A stretch of 64,000 nucleotides of DNA from RU20A sp042610495 (GTDB taxonomy: Bacteria > Pseudomonadota > Alphaproteobacteria > Rhizobiales > Rhizobiaceae), in NCBI RefSeq assembly GCF_042610495.1, contig NZ_JBHGAP010000001.1:496001-560000 (forward strand), in the 5' to 3' direction. The notes under the pieces were generated by a model. It saw only the letters and a list, made by a program, of their open reading frames with translations, searched no databases and was not told where the DNA came from. How positions within the stretch are numbered: position 1 is the first letter of the stretch; the number at the start of each line of letters is the position of its first letter. Both the position numbers and the translations under genes were made by a program. Of the stretch, positions 43,116 to 52,089 are shown piece after piece.

Positions 43116-44408
43116 ATGTACGAATTGCTCGTCATCTTCGCGCTGTTGCTGGTCAACGCGTTCTTTGCCATGTCCGAAATGGCGATCGTGTCCGCCAGCA
43201 AGCCGCTGCTGCGCCAGATGGCGAAGAAGAATGGGCGGGCCGAGACGGCGCTGAAGCTCGCGGAAGATCCGGGCCGCTTCCTGTCTACCGTGCAAGTGGG
43301 CATTACGCTGGTCGGCATCATCGCCGGCGCCTATGGTGGTGCGACCATTGCCGACAAGCTTGCGCCGGTCCTCGACCAGTTTCCGCTGATTGCCCCCTAT
43401 GGCTCCACCGTCGCCGTCGCCGTTGTCGTCTCCTTCATCACCTATCTCTCGGTGGTCGTCGGCGAACTCATTCCGAAGCAGCTGGCACTGAAAAACTCCG
43501 AAGCGATCGCCATGTTCGTTTCGCCGCCCATGCTGCTGCTGTCGCGCATCGTGGCGCCGATTGTCATGCTGTTCGAGGGGTCCGCCGCTGTCGTCATGCG
43601 GCTTCTCGGCATGAAGAACGAGGCCGATCAGGTCACGGAAGAAGAGGTGCAGGCCATCATCGCCGAGGGTGTCGAGAGCGGCGCCATCGAGAAATCCGAG
43701 CATGAGATGCTTCGCCGGATCATCCGCCTCGGCGATCGCAACGTGAAGTCGATCATGACGCACCGGACCGAGGTCGAGTTTATCGGTATAAACGATGATC
43801 TCGACATGATCCGCGCCAAGGTGCGCGAGGCCGCCCATTCGCGCTATCCCGTCATCGACCCCGTCAGTGGCGATGTGCTGGGCGCCGTGCTGATCAAGGA
43901 AATCCTCAACGCGCCATCATCGCCTGATTTCTCCATCATGCCCTTCGTGCGGGAGATCCACGCGCTGCCGGAGACGACATCGTGCCTCAAGGCGCTCGAC
44001 ACCTTCAAAGGTTCCAGCATCAATATGGCGCTGATCGTTGATGAGTATGGCAGCACGGAAGGCATCGTCACGATTGCCGACATCCTCGAAGCCATCATCG
44101 GCATGCTGCCGTCCAACTACGACGATGTGGAGCACATGCTGATCCGCCGCCGCGAGGACGGCTCGTGGCTGGTCGATGGCCGCACGCCCGTGGATGAGAT
44201 CCAGCTGACCTTCGGCATGGACGAGATCCGCAGCGACGGCGATTTCGAGACGGTCGCGGGTTTTCTGGTCCACCAGCTCAAGAAGACCCCCGAGGAAGGC
44301 GATATCGCCGAGGCCCATGGCTATCGTTTCGAAGTGATCGACATGGATAGCCGCCGTATCGACAAGATCCTTGTCACGCGCCTGGTCGAGGACGAAGTCT
44401 CGATCTGA
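43116..44408 (+). CDS. Hemolysin-like CNNM/CBS/CorC domain membrane protein
   Basis: A 430-residue inner-membrane protein. The N-terminal DUF21/CNNM domain with four hydrophobic segments (residues 1-190, starting YELLVIFALLLVNAFFAMSEMAIVSA) is followed by a CBS pair (around 215-335, RNVKSIMTHRTEVEFIG and LIVDEYGSTEGIVTIADILEAIIG) and a C-terminal CorC_HlyC domain (around 350-428). Relatives are TlyC/YfjD/CorC-type proteins linked to Mg or Co homeostasis; true hemolysin activity is unlikely. ATG 43116 is chosen because the upstream extension is unrelated to the family. It converges on moeA. Confidence 0.9.
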   Translation: MYELLVIFALLLVNAFFAMSEMAIVSASKPLLRQMAKKNGRAETALKLAEDPGRFLSTVQVGITLVGIIAGAYGGATIADKLAPVLDQFPLIAPYGSTVAVAVVVSFITYLSVVVGELIPKQLALKNSEAIAMFVSPPMLLLSRIVAPIVMLFEGSAAVVMRLLGMKNEADQVTEEEVQAIIAEGVESGAIEKSEHEMLRRIIRLGDRNVKSIMTHRTEVEFIGINDDLDMIRAKVREAAHSRYPVIDPVSGDVLGAVLIKEILNAPSSPDFSIMPFVREIHALPETTSCLKALDTFKGSSINMALIVDEYGSTEGIVTIADILEAIIGMLPSNYDDVEHMLIRRREDGSWLVDGRTPVDEIQLTFGMDEIRSDGDFETVAGFLVHQLKKTPEEGDIAEAHGYRFEVIDMDSRRIDKILVTRLVEDEVSI

Positions 44409-44511
44409 GTAAAATTGCGCGGCGGAAGATGAACGGCCTCGCAACGCGAGCGGGGCAGGCTGTTTTCGTGTTTCACCCGCGGCAGATGGCTTGGCCGGAA
44501 AGGCACGTGAA

Positions 44512-44541
44512 AGCAAAAAAGGCCGGGGGGAACCCGACCTT
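44512..44541 (-). terminator. Intrinsic terminator for the moeA-side transcript
   Basis: On the minus strand AAGGTCGGG/CCCGGCCTT (one U-G pair; 44519-44541) with loop TTCCC, followed by a T6 run that includes the last stem pair. It lies about 145 bp past the moeA stop. Confidence 0.82.
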
Positions 44542-44628
44542 CTCGCATCGTTCAGAGGCGCGCCAGTACATCCGTGGTCTTGCCTGCTGATCGAATGATC
44601 CAATGCGATGGTAAATAACGGGTTAACG

Positions 44629-44663
44629 TGACGGCCGCATGAAGGGCTTGCGTCAGTTTTTTT
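44629..44663 (+). terminator. Intrinsic terminator for the CorC-like transcript
   Basis: TGACG-GCC pairs with GGC-TTG-CGTCA (TTG bulge; 44629-44655), followed by G and T7. It lies 220 bp past the CorC-like stop, beyond the opposite-strand terminator at 44512-44541. Confidence 0.6.
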
Positions 44664-44684
44664 AAAGACGGCAACCGATGATGT

Positions 44685-45896
44685 CTATCGCAGCCGCAGC
44701 GCGGGCAGCAGATCGCCAGCACGGGCAGGGCCAGCCTGCGGCGGGCGCACGATCAGGCAGTCCGCATTGGCAAAGACGCTGACCATGGACGAGTCCTGCC
44801 GGGAAAAGGGCAGGGCGCCGGGTGGCGTGTCCTCGTTCGTGAAGCGAGCCCGGACATAGTCCTGCCGCTTGTCGTTTGCCGGAAGCTCAGCGGCAATCCG
44901 CACGGTCATCGCGCGTCCGCGTGCCGGAAGACGGGCAAGCCGGCGCACCAGGGGCTCCAGAAAGAGCAGACCGCAAACGAGGCTGGAGACGGGGTTGCCC
45001 GGCAGGCCGATGACCTGCATGTCGCCAAGCCGCCCGACCATCAGAGGCTTTCCGGGCCGCATGGCGATCTTCCAGAAATCCAGCGTCATCCCGAGCGACA
45101 AAAGCGTCGGCTGGACGAGATCGTGATCGCCGACCGACGCGCCACCAAGCGTGACCAGAACATCTGCACCGGCGGCCACGGCGTTCCGAACGGCGGCGGC
45201 AATGGCCGCCTCGTCATCCCTGACAATGCCGAGATCGATGACATCGGCGCCGTTGTCCCGCGCTATGGCGCCGATCCCCGCGCCGTTCGAGGCGACGATC
45301 TGGTCCGGACCCGGTTCCCCGCCGGGGGGCACAAGCTCGTCACCGGTCGCAAGGATCGCCACGCGCGGGCGCCGGAAGACGGCAAGCTGCGGATGATTGC
45401 AGGACGCGGCCAGCGTCAGCCGTCCCGCGTCGAGCATCGCACCGGCAGCCAGCACCGTCTCGCCCTCGTAAAAATCCTGCCCCTTCGGGCGAACGTGTCG
45501 GCCACGCACGGGTGAGAAGGTCGTGCGGATGCGCCCGCCCTCCAGCACATCTGCATCCTCCTGCAGCAGCACCGTATCGGCGCCTTCCGGCATCGGTGCG
45601 CCCGTGAAGATGCGCACGGCCTCGCCCGGACCGATCGCGCCGCCGAAGCGAAGGCCCGCCGCCGAGCGCCCGATCACCGTCAGCACCGTCCCGTCGCCGG
45701 CGGAAATGTCGGCGTGGCGCAGCGCATAGCCGTCCATGGCGGAATTGTCGAAGGCGGGATGCGTCAGCCGGGCACCAAGGTCGGCTGCCAGCACGCGCCC
45801 GAGAGCGGCGTCGAGCGCAACGGTTTCCGTTTCCGCCGGCGGCCGCGCGGCCGAGAGCAGACGGTCAAGCGCCTCCTCGACCGGCAGCAGGCTCAT
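44685..45896 (-). CDS. moeA: Molybdopterin molybdenumtransferase
   Basis: A 403-residue enzyme inserting molybdate into adenylated molybdopterin. Visible blocks: HPAFDNSAMDGYALR near residue 47, IFTGAPMPEGADTVLLQED around 95-113, VAILATGDELVPPGGEPGPDQIVASN, VTLGGASVGDHDLVQPTL and GKPLMVGRLGDMQVIGLPGNPVSSLVC. The start overlaps the moaC stop by ATGA. It is the last gene of the ppiD-like-trpD-trpC-moaC-moeA operon. Confidence 0.96.
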   Translation of the reverse strand: MSLLPVEEALDRLLSAARPPAETETVALDAALGRVLAADLGARLTHPAFDNSAMDGYALRHADISAGDGTVLTVIGRSAAGLRFGGAIGPGEAVRIFTGAPMPEGADTVLLQEDADVLEGGRIRTTFSPVRGRHVRPKGQDFYEGETVLAAGAMLDAGRLTLAASCNHPQLAVFRRPRVAILATGDELVPPGGEPGPDQIVASNGAGIGAIARDNGADVIDLGIVRDDEAAIAAAVRNAVAAGADVLVTLGGASVGDHDLVQPTLLSLGMTLDFWKIAMRPGKPLMVGRLGDMQVIGLPGNPVSSLVCGLLFLEPLVRRLARLPARGRAMTVRIAAELPANDKRQDYVRARFTNEDTPPGALPFSRQDSSMVSVFANADCLIVRPPQAGPARAGDLLPALRLR

Positions 45897-46393
45897 GCGC
45901 GGGCCTCCGGGTCCGGTGCGCGGAAATCACCCGAGCGCCCGCCGCTTTTCTCCAGAAGACGGATGCCGCCGATCTCCATGCCGCGATCGACGGCCTTTGC
46001 CATGTCGTAGATGGTGAGACAGGCAACGCTGGCGGCTGTCAGCGCCTCCATTTCCACACCCGTCTTGCCCGTCAACCGCGCCATGGCGGTGACGCGAAGG
46101 CCGGGCAGCGTCTCGTCGGGTTCGATATCGACAGCAACCTTCGTCAGCATCAGCGGATGGCAGAGCGGGATCAGGCTGGCAGTCTGCTTGGCCGCCATGA
46201 TGCCCGCAAGCCGCGCCGTGCCGATCACGTCGCCCTTCAGCGCATTGCCAGCGAGAATGAGCGCCAGCGTTTCCGGCAGCATGCGGACATGGCCTTCCGC
46301 CACCGCCGTGCGCAGCGTCTCGGCCTTGCCGGAGACATCGACCATGTTGGCCGTGCCGTCGGCGGCAATGTGGGAGAGGCGCTGCTCTGTCAT
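45893..46393 (-). CDS. moaC: Cyclic pyranopterin monophosphate synthase accessory protein MoaC
   Basis: A 166-residue enzyme making cyclic pyranopterin monophosphate with MoaA, the first step to molybdopterin. Family motifs: MVDVSGKAETLRTAVAEGHVRM, LIPLCHPLMLTKVAVDIE (catalytic region) and KTGVEMEALTAASVACLTIYDMAKAVDRGMEIGGIRLLEKSGG. Its ATG shares one base with the trpC stop (TAATG-type arrangement), and its end overlaps moeA. Confidence 0.97.
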   Translation of the reverse strand: MTEQRLSHIAADGTANMVDVSGKAETLRTAVAEGHVRMLPETLALILAGNALKGDVIGTARLAGIMAAKQTASLIPLCHPLMLTKVAVDIEPDETLPGLRVTAMARLTGKTGVEMEALTAASVACLTIYDMAKAVDRGMEIGGIRLLEKSGGRSGDFRAPDPEARA

Positions 46394-47208
46394 TATTCCG
46401 CCGCGGCCCTGTCGCCGTCACCATCGAGAAGCAGGCGCGTGGCACGCGCCACATCCTGCTGGCGCATCAGGCTTTCGCCGACCAGGAAGGTGGTGATGCC
46501 GACCTTGTCGAGGCGCATGCAGTCGATGTGGGTGAAGACCCCGCTTTCGCCGACCAGCAGCCGGTCTTCCGGCACCATGGCGGCAAGGTTTTCGCTGACG
46601 GTCAGGCTGACCTCGAAGGTGCGCAGGTTGCGATTGTTGATGCCGACGAGGGGCGACGCAAGCTTCAGAGCCCGATCCATCTCCTCGGCATCGTGGACTT
46701 CCACAAGCACGTCCATGCCAAGCCCGAAGGCCTCATCCTCAAGGCGGCGTGCATCGTCGTCGGACAGGGACGCCATGATGAGAAGGATGCAGTCGGCACC
46801 CCAGGCGCGGGCTTCCTGCACCTGATAGGTGTCGAACATGAAATCCTTGCGCAGCGCCGGGAGGCTGCAGGCGTCACGCGCCTGCGTCAGGAATTCAGGC
46901 GCCCCCTGGAAGCTCGGCGCATCCGTGAGAACGGAAAGACAGGCCGCGCCGCCAGCCTCATAGGCCTCGGCAAGCCGCGGCGGATCGAAATCCGGGCGGA
47001 TCAGGCCTTTGGACGGGCTCGCCTTCTTGATTTCGGCGATCAGGCCGAAGCGGCCCTTCGCCTTTCGCGCCTGCAGCGCCTTCAGGAAGCCGCGCGGCGC
47101 CGGCTGGTCGGCGGCCCGCGCCTTGAGCTCTGCAAGGGGCACGGCCGATTTGGCCGCGGCGATTTCCTCGCGCTTGTAGGCTTCGATCTTGCGCAGGATG
47201 TCGGTCAT
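46393..47208 (-). CDS. trpC: Indole-3-glycerol phosphate synthase
   Basis: A 271-residue TIM-barrel enzyme for the fourth step of tryptophan synthesis. The active site is visible in LIAEIKKASPSKGLIRPDFDP, the LRKDFMFDTYQVQEARAWGADCILLIMA strand, LVEVHDAEEMDRAL, GINNRNLRTFEV and LVGESGVFT. It is monofunctional, with no TrpF fusion. It lies 14 bp after trpD and touches moaC. Confidence 0.97.
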   Translation of the reverse strand: MTDILRKIEAYKREEIAAAKSAVPLAELKARAADQPAPRGFLKALQARKAKGRFGLIAEIKKASPSKGLIRPDFDPPRLAEAYEAGGAACLSVLTDAPSFQGAPEFLTQARDACSLPALRKDFMFDTYQVQEARAWGADCILLIMASLSDDDARRLEDEAFGLGMDVLVEVHDAEEMDRALKLASPLVGINNRNLRTFEVSLTVSENLAAMVPEDRLLVGESGVFTHIDCMRLDKVGITTFLVGESLMRQQDVARATRLLLDGDGDRAAAE

Positions 47209-47222
47209 CGGATCTGTCTCCG

Positions 47223-48236
47223 TCAGGCTGCGTTTGAGGTTTCGACAAGCTTGTCGAGCACGCGGCCCGCAGCACCGCTATCGAGTGATGCCCGTGCCAT
47301 CGTCATGCCTTCGCCGAGATCCCCGGCCTTTCCGGCAATGATGAGCGCCGCGGCCGCATTGGCAAGGCAGATATCGCGATAGGCATTGCGCACACCCGAT
47401 AGCACATCCTTCAGCGCGGCGGCATTCACCGCCCCGTCGCCACCCTTCAGCGCCTGAAGATCGACCCGCTCCAGTCCGAAATCCGCTGGTGTCAGCTGGA
47501 AGGTGCGGATCTTGCCGCCTTCGAGTGCCGCGACCTCCGTCGTCCCGGTGGTGGTGATTTCGTCCAGCCCGTCGCCATGCACGACCCAGGCCGTTTCCGA
47601 ACCCAGATCCCGCAGGACTTCGGCAAGCGGCACGACCCATTGCGGTGCGAAGACGCCAAGCAACTGGCGGCGCACGCCGGCCGGGTTGGAAAGCGGCCCG
47701 AGAAGGTTGAAGATGGTGCGCGTGCCGAGTTCGACGCGGGTCGGGCCCACATGCCGCATGGCCGAATGGTGCTGCTGCGCGAACATGAAGCCGAGCCCGG
47801 CCTCGCGGATGCACCGGCTGATTTCGTCGGGACCGATGTCGAGCTTGACGCCGAGGCAGGAGAGCGCGTCCGCCGTGCCCGACTTGGAGCTCAGCGCCCG
47901 GTTTCCGTGCTTGGCGACCGGCACGCCGGCCCCGGCCACGATCAGCGCGGTCAGTGTCGAGATATTGTAGGTACCGGCACCATCGCCGCCCGTGCCGACG
48001 ATATCGACGGCGTCGGCGGGCGCCTCGACCGTCAGCATGCGGGCACGCATGGCGCCAACGGCGCCGGCGATCTCGTCCACGGTCTCGCCGCGCACCCGCA
48101 GCGCCATCAGGAACCCGCCGATCTGCGAGGGCGTGGCGCCACCCGACATGATCACGTCGAAGGCCTGATCGGCCTCGGTACGGTCGAGCGGCTTGCCGGT
48201 CGCGACCTTGGCGATGAAGGGCTTGAGGTCACTCAT
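47223..48236 (-). CDS. trpD: Anthranilate phosphoribosyltransferase
   Basis: A 337-residue enzyme transferring phosphoribose to anthranilate. The PRPP motif GTGGDGAGTYNISTL lies around 80-94, the anthranilate-binding KHGNRALSSKSGTADALSCLGV follows, and RTIFNLLGPLSNPAG is near the middle. It starts 14 bp after the ppiD-like gene. trpE/trpG are not here; in rhizobia they are a fused gene elsewhere. Confidence 0.97.
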   Translation of the reverse strand: MSDLKPFIAKVATGKPLDRTEADQAFDVIMSGGATPSQIGGFLMALRVRGETVDEIAGAVGAMRARMLTVEAPADAVDIVGTGGDGAGTYNISTLTALIVAGAGVPVAKHGNRALSSKSGTADALSCLGVKLDIGPDEISRCIREAGLGFMFAQQHHSAMRHVGPTRVELGTRTIFNLLGPLSNPAGVRRQLLGVFAPQWVVPLAEVLRDLGSETAWVVHGDGLDEITTTGTTEVAALEGGKIRTFQLTPADFGLERVDLQALKGGDGAVNAAALKDVLSGVRNAYRDICLANAAAALIIAGKAGDLGEGMTMARASLDSGAAGRVLDKLVETSNAA

Positions 48237-48250
48237 GGTCGCGAAATCCC

Positions 48251-50143
48251 TCAGCGCGTCGAAGCGATGGTCTGGTCGGCCAGCGCCTGGTTGATCTGCA
48301 CGCCATAGGCGGTCTGCAGCGTGCTCACCATCTGGTCGAGAATGTCGTCGCCGCTGGCGCGGGCGACAGCCTCGATGCCACGCGCGTCATTGTCGAGCAC
48401 GTCGCCGGGCACGTCCTGCACGTCGGTGACCTTGAGGAGGATCTGGCCTTCGCCACCGACGCCGGGCGCGGTGGCAACCTCGCCGTTCGGGCCGCTGAAG
48501 GCGGCGGCGACGGCAGCAGGGCTGAGTGCCGCGTCCTGGGCATTGCGGTGAAGGCCGGACTTGGTCTCGACCACGAGGCCGAGTTCGGTCGCAATGGCCT
48601 GCAGCGTTTCGCCCTTCTTGACGCGCTCTTCCAGTTCCTTGGCGCGGGCGGCGAGCGCAGCGCGCTGCTGTTCGGCTGTCCAGTCGGCGATAACGCGGTC
48701 GCGCGCTTCTGCGAGCGTGCGGTCGCGCGCCGGCTCGATGTCGAGCACGTCGAACCAGACGTAGCCGTCACGGCCGAGCGTCACGGCCTGCGTTTCGCCG
48801 TTCACGTCGCTCTTGAAGATTTCCGACAGGAGATCCTGCGCCTGCGGCAGCGTCGTCACAGGCTCCCCGTCCTTGTCGTTGCCACGCGCATCAATGGCGG
48901 GCACTTCAACATAGTTCAGCTTCATCTGCTGGGCCGCTTCCTTGATCGGCGTGCCCTGCGAACGCAGATCCTCGATACGGTCATGGATGCCGACGAGCTC
49001 GTTCGACGCGTTGTCAAGCGCAATGTCCTTGCGCAGCGTATCCTTCACCTCGTCGAAGCTCTTGACCGTCGCCGGCTTGATGTTGGTGACGCGGACGATG
49101 ACGGGGGCGAAGGCGCCGTCCACGACAGGCGTCGTGCCGCCATCGGTCGCGACCGCAAAGGCGGCTGCAGCAATCTTCTGGTCCGGCAGGCTGTCCTTGG
49201 TGAAATCGCCGAGAAGCACGTCGGTCGCCGTCTTGCCCTGCTCGCTCACCAGCTGGTCGAAGGTCGTTCCGGCGGCAAGCTTGGCAGCGGCCGCATCGGC
49301 AGCCTCGCGCGACGGGAAGGTCAGTTGCTCGATGGTGCGGGTTTCCGGCGCGCTGAAGGTCGCCTTGCGGCGCTCATATTCTGTCTTGAGGTCTTCTTCG
49401 GTCACCGCGCTCTCGTCGGCAATATCGGCCGGCTCAAGCTTGAGGTAGCCGACTTTGCGGAATTCCGGAGCCTTGTAGTTGGCCTTGTTCTTTTCGAACC
49501 AGGGTGCCAGCACGTCGTCGGCAGGGGCCTTGACCGGGTCGATATTGGCATTCGACAGCATGAGGTAATCGACCGTGCGGCTTTCCTGCCGGTACTGCCG
49601 GATCGCATCGACGAGCACCTTCGGCGGCTGGTAGCCATCCGAGACGGCATCGACGATCTGCGAGCGGACCGCGACCTGGCTGCGGTTGTCGATGTAGTCC
49701 TGCTCGCGCAGGCCGGCATTGCGCAGGATGGAGGCAAAGGCGACGCGGTCGAACTGGCCATTGACGCCGTGGAACGTCGGGTCCTCGCTGATCAACTGCG
49801 CAAGGCGGTCCTTGGAAAGGCCGAGGCTCATCTTTTCCGCGAGCTGGTCAAGGGTGGCGCCGGCGATCACCTGCGAAAACACCTGCGCTTCCACGCCGAA
49901 GGCCCGTGCCTGGTCCGGCGTCAGCCGCTGACCGAACTGGCGCGACAACTGTGCGACCTGACGCTCGTAGGCCAGGCGGAAATCGAGCGGCTTGACCTTC
50001 ACATCGCCTACGGTGACGACAGAATCGGAGACACCGGTATGAAGCGACGAGGAGATGCCCCAGACACCGAAGGAAACGACCAGAACGATCATCAGACCCT
50101 TCATGACCCAGGTTCGGGCAAAGGCGCGCAGCATTTCAAGCAT
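48251..50143 (-). CDS. PpiD/SurA-N type periplasmic folding factor
   Basis: A 630-residue protein anchored by one N-terminal helix (RTWVMKGLMIVLVVSFGVWGIS, around residues 10-31) with a large periplasmic part: a SurA_N_3 domain (around 35-190, VGDVKVKPLDFRLAYERQVAQLSRQFG...), a PpiC-like parvulin region (around 240-370) and a long C-terminal part. It resembles PpiD, which helps outer-membrane and periplasmic proteins fold at the Sec exit. Isomerase activity is not assured, since PpiD parvulin domains are often weak. ATG 50143 has GGAGAC; it heads the operon, with trpD 14 bp downstream. Confidence 0.92.
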   Translation of the reverse strand: MLEMLRAFARTWVMKGLMIVLVVSFGVWGISSSLHTGVSDSVVTVGDVKVKPLDFRLAYERQVAQLSRQFGQRLTPDQARAFGVEAQVFSQVIAGATLDQLAEKMSLGLSKDRLAQLISEDPTFHGVNGQFDRVAFASILRNAGLREQDYIDNRSQVAVRSQIVDAVSDGYQPPKVLVDAIRQYRQESRTVDYLMLSNANIDPVKAPADDVLAPWFEKNKANYKAPEFRKVGYLKLEPADIADESAVTEEDLKTEYERRKATFSAPETRTIEQLTFPSREAADAAAAKLAAGTTFDQLVSEQGKTATDVLLGDFTKDSLPDQKIAAAAFAVATDGGTTPVVDGAFAPVIVRVTNIKPATVKSFDEVKDTLRKDIALDNASNELVGIHDRIEDLRSQGTPIKEAAQQMKLNYVEVPAIDARGNDKDGEPVTTLPQAQDLLSEIFKSDVNGETQAVTLGRDGYVWFDVLDIEPARDRTLAEARDRVIADWTAEQQRAALAARAKELEERVKKGETLQAIATELGLVVETKSGLHRNAQDAALSPAAVAAAFSGPNGEVATAPGVGGEGQILLKVTDVQDVPGDVLDNDARGIEAVARASGDDILDQMVSTLQTAYGVQINQALADQTIASTR

Positions 50144-50345
50144 GGTTCGGAAGTCTCCGTCGGCAATGTCGAATGCGCCCGGCAACCTCTAGGCTGCCGA
50201 GCGAATGAGTTTCCTTAGAGCAAAGCCCGTGGGAATTGAAGGGCGCGCCTTTCAAATTCGGGAGACCGGCCGGCAGCCGAAGAAGGCGCTCGATGCGGCT
50301 TCGTGGCGCGGATGGACTGTTGCGCGTCGGAAATCCCGATGAGTG

Positions 50346-50363
50346 TTGTCATAAAACTGTCAT
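50346..50363 (+). promoter_or_regulatory. Pho box (PhoB-binding site)
   Basis: Two direct repeats TTGTCAT and CTGTCAT, starting 11 bp apart with an AAAA spacer. The Pho box consensus is a tandem CTGTCAT separated by a 4-bp AT-rich spacer. It lies about 75-90 bp upstream of the Na/Pi cotransporter ATG. Confidence 0.85.
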
Positions 50364-50436
50364 AGTCCGGATTTGATGCGTCGACGACGGAAGTGGTCGT
50401 CGCGCATTTGCCGCTCCAACAGCGAGGAGGGTGACG

Positions 50437-52080
50437 ATGGAATCGCTGATCGTGATGGTCAATTTGTTTGGCGCAGTCGCCCTTCTCCTCTTCGGCCTGT
50501 CGCAGGTGAAGGAAGGCGTGACGATTGCGTTCGGCATGCGCCTGCGATCGGCGCTCGCCACGGGAACGCGTGGCCCGCTTCACTCCCTTGCGAGCGGATT
50601 CCTGGCGACGATCGCGCTGCAAAGCTCGACGGCAACTTCCCTCATGGTCGCCTCCTTTACGGAGAGGGGGCTGATGAAGCCGCGAATGGCGCAGATCGTT
50701 CTTCTCGGCGCCAACATCGGGACTGCCGTGACCGCCTGGCTCGTCTCGACCGGCATTCACTGGCTTTCACCGCTTCTGATCCTGGCGGGCGTGGCGCTGA
50801 AGCGCGGCTCTGCCTCGGGGGCAAGGCAAGGCATGGGTGGCGCGCTGATCGGCGTCGGCCTCATGTTGCTGTCGCTGCATGTCCTGTCGGCAGCCACCGA
50901 TCCATTCCGGGAATCGGTGGCGCTGCGATCCTTTCTGGCCATGCTCGACGGTGCCTGGCCCGTTGCCATGATCTTTGCCGCCGTGCTGGCCTTTCTCTCG
51001 TCTTCCAGCCTGGCGATCGTCGTGTTGATCCTGTCGCTGTCGGTCTCGGGCGTCCTGACGCCGGGGCTCACGGTTGCGCTGGTGCTGGGCGCCAATCTCG
51101 GCGGTGCGATCCCGCCTGTCGTTGCCACGCTCGCGCAGGCGCCGGCGGCGCGGCGGGTTACCCTTGGCAATCTCATCGTCAGAAGTGTCGGGGTCGTCGT
51201 CGCGCTTCCGCTTGCCGGGCTCTTCGTTGGTCCCCTCGGCACGTTGCCGATCCAGCCGGCAGCGCTACCCGTCGATATCCATCTTGCCTTCAATATCGCC
51301 ATGGCCGTCTTTGCCCTGCCGCTGTCGGGTCCCTTGGCGAGGCTGACGACGCACCTCGTTCCCGAGCGCGAGCAGGACGATCGAGGTCCGCGCCATCTGG
51401 ACGAGATGACGTTGAACGTGCCGCTGATGGCCCTGTCCGGCGCGTCACGGGAGGTGCTGCGCGTCGGTGACGCAATCGAGCAGATGCTCGTGCACGTCAT
51501 GCATGCCTTCAATCGAAATGACGTTGCCGAACTTGCGGCCATCCCGAGCATCGAGCGGCAGGTCGATCGGCTGCAGCAGGATGTGAAGCTGTTTCTGTCG
51601 CGTCTGGGCCGCAACGGCCTGTCGGAAGAACAGTCGCGCCGCTCCATCGTCATCATCGACTATGCGATCAATCTCGAACATGTCGGAGACATCATCGAGA
51701 AGGGATTGAGTGAGCAGGTGCGCAAGAAAATCGGCAATGGGCTATATTTCTCCGACGAAGGGTTCGAGGAGTTGAAGTCACTTTTTGCGCTGACGATCGA
51801 CAATCTGCGCATCGCCCAGACCATTTTCATTACCCGCGACACAGCGCTTGCCCGCCAACTCATGGAAATCAAGGTGGAAATCCGGCGACGGGAAAAAGCT
51901 TCGTCCGAGCGCCACCTCGGACGCCTGCGAGACGGCCGTGTCGAAAGCCTCCAGACCAGCTCGCTCCATCTGGACATGCTCAGGGATCTGAAGCGCGTCA
52001 ATGCGCATCTGGTCTCCGTCGCGCATCCCATTCTGGACGAAGGCGGGCTTCTGTCGGAAAGCCGCTTGCGCGCGCTATGA
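50437..52080 (+). CDS. Na/Pi cotransporter family protein with PhoU-like domain
   Basis: A 547-residue membrane protein of the NptA/YjbB type. Two Na_Pi_cotrans repeats (around 10-150 and 165-300) carry the paired QSSTATSLMVASF and SSSLAIVVLILSLS motifs. A C-terminal PhoU-like helical domain (around 330-530) includes RQVDRLQQDVKLFLSRLGRNGLSEEQSRR and IDYAINLEHVGDIIEKGL. It moves phosphate with sodium, in E. coli YjbB mainly outward; direction here is unknown. ATG 50437 has AGGAGG seven bases upstream. The Pho box implies induction by phosphate starvation, which would favour uptake. Confidence 0.93.
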   Translation: MESLIVMVNLFGAVALLLFGLSQVKEGVTIAFGMRLRSALATGTRGPLHSLASGFLATIALQSSTATSLMVASFTERGLMKPRMAQIVLLGANIGTAVTAWLVSTGIHWLSPLLILAGVALKRGSASGARQGMGGALIGVGLMLLSLHVLSAATDPFRESVALRSFLAMLDGAWPVAMIFAAVLAFLSSSSLAIVVLILSLSVSGVLTPGLTVALVLGANLGGAIPPVVATLAQAPAARRVTLGNLIVRSVGVVVALPLAGLFVGPLGTLPIQPAALPVDIHLAFNIAMAVFALPLSGPLARLTTHLVPEREQDDRGPRHLDEMTLNVPLMALSGASREVLRVGDAIEQMLVHVMHAFNRNDVAELAAIPSIERQVDRLQQDVKLFLSRLGRNGLSEEQSRRSIVIIDYAINLEHVGDIIEKGLSEQVRKKIGNGLYFSDEGFEELKSLFALTIDNLRIAQTIFITRDTALARQLMEIKVEIRRREKASSERHLGRLRDGRVESLQTSSLHLDMLRDLKRVNAHLVSVAHPILDEGGLLSESRLRAL

Positions 52081-52089
52081 CCGTTGCGC

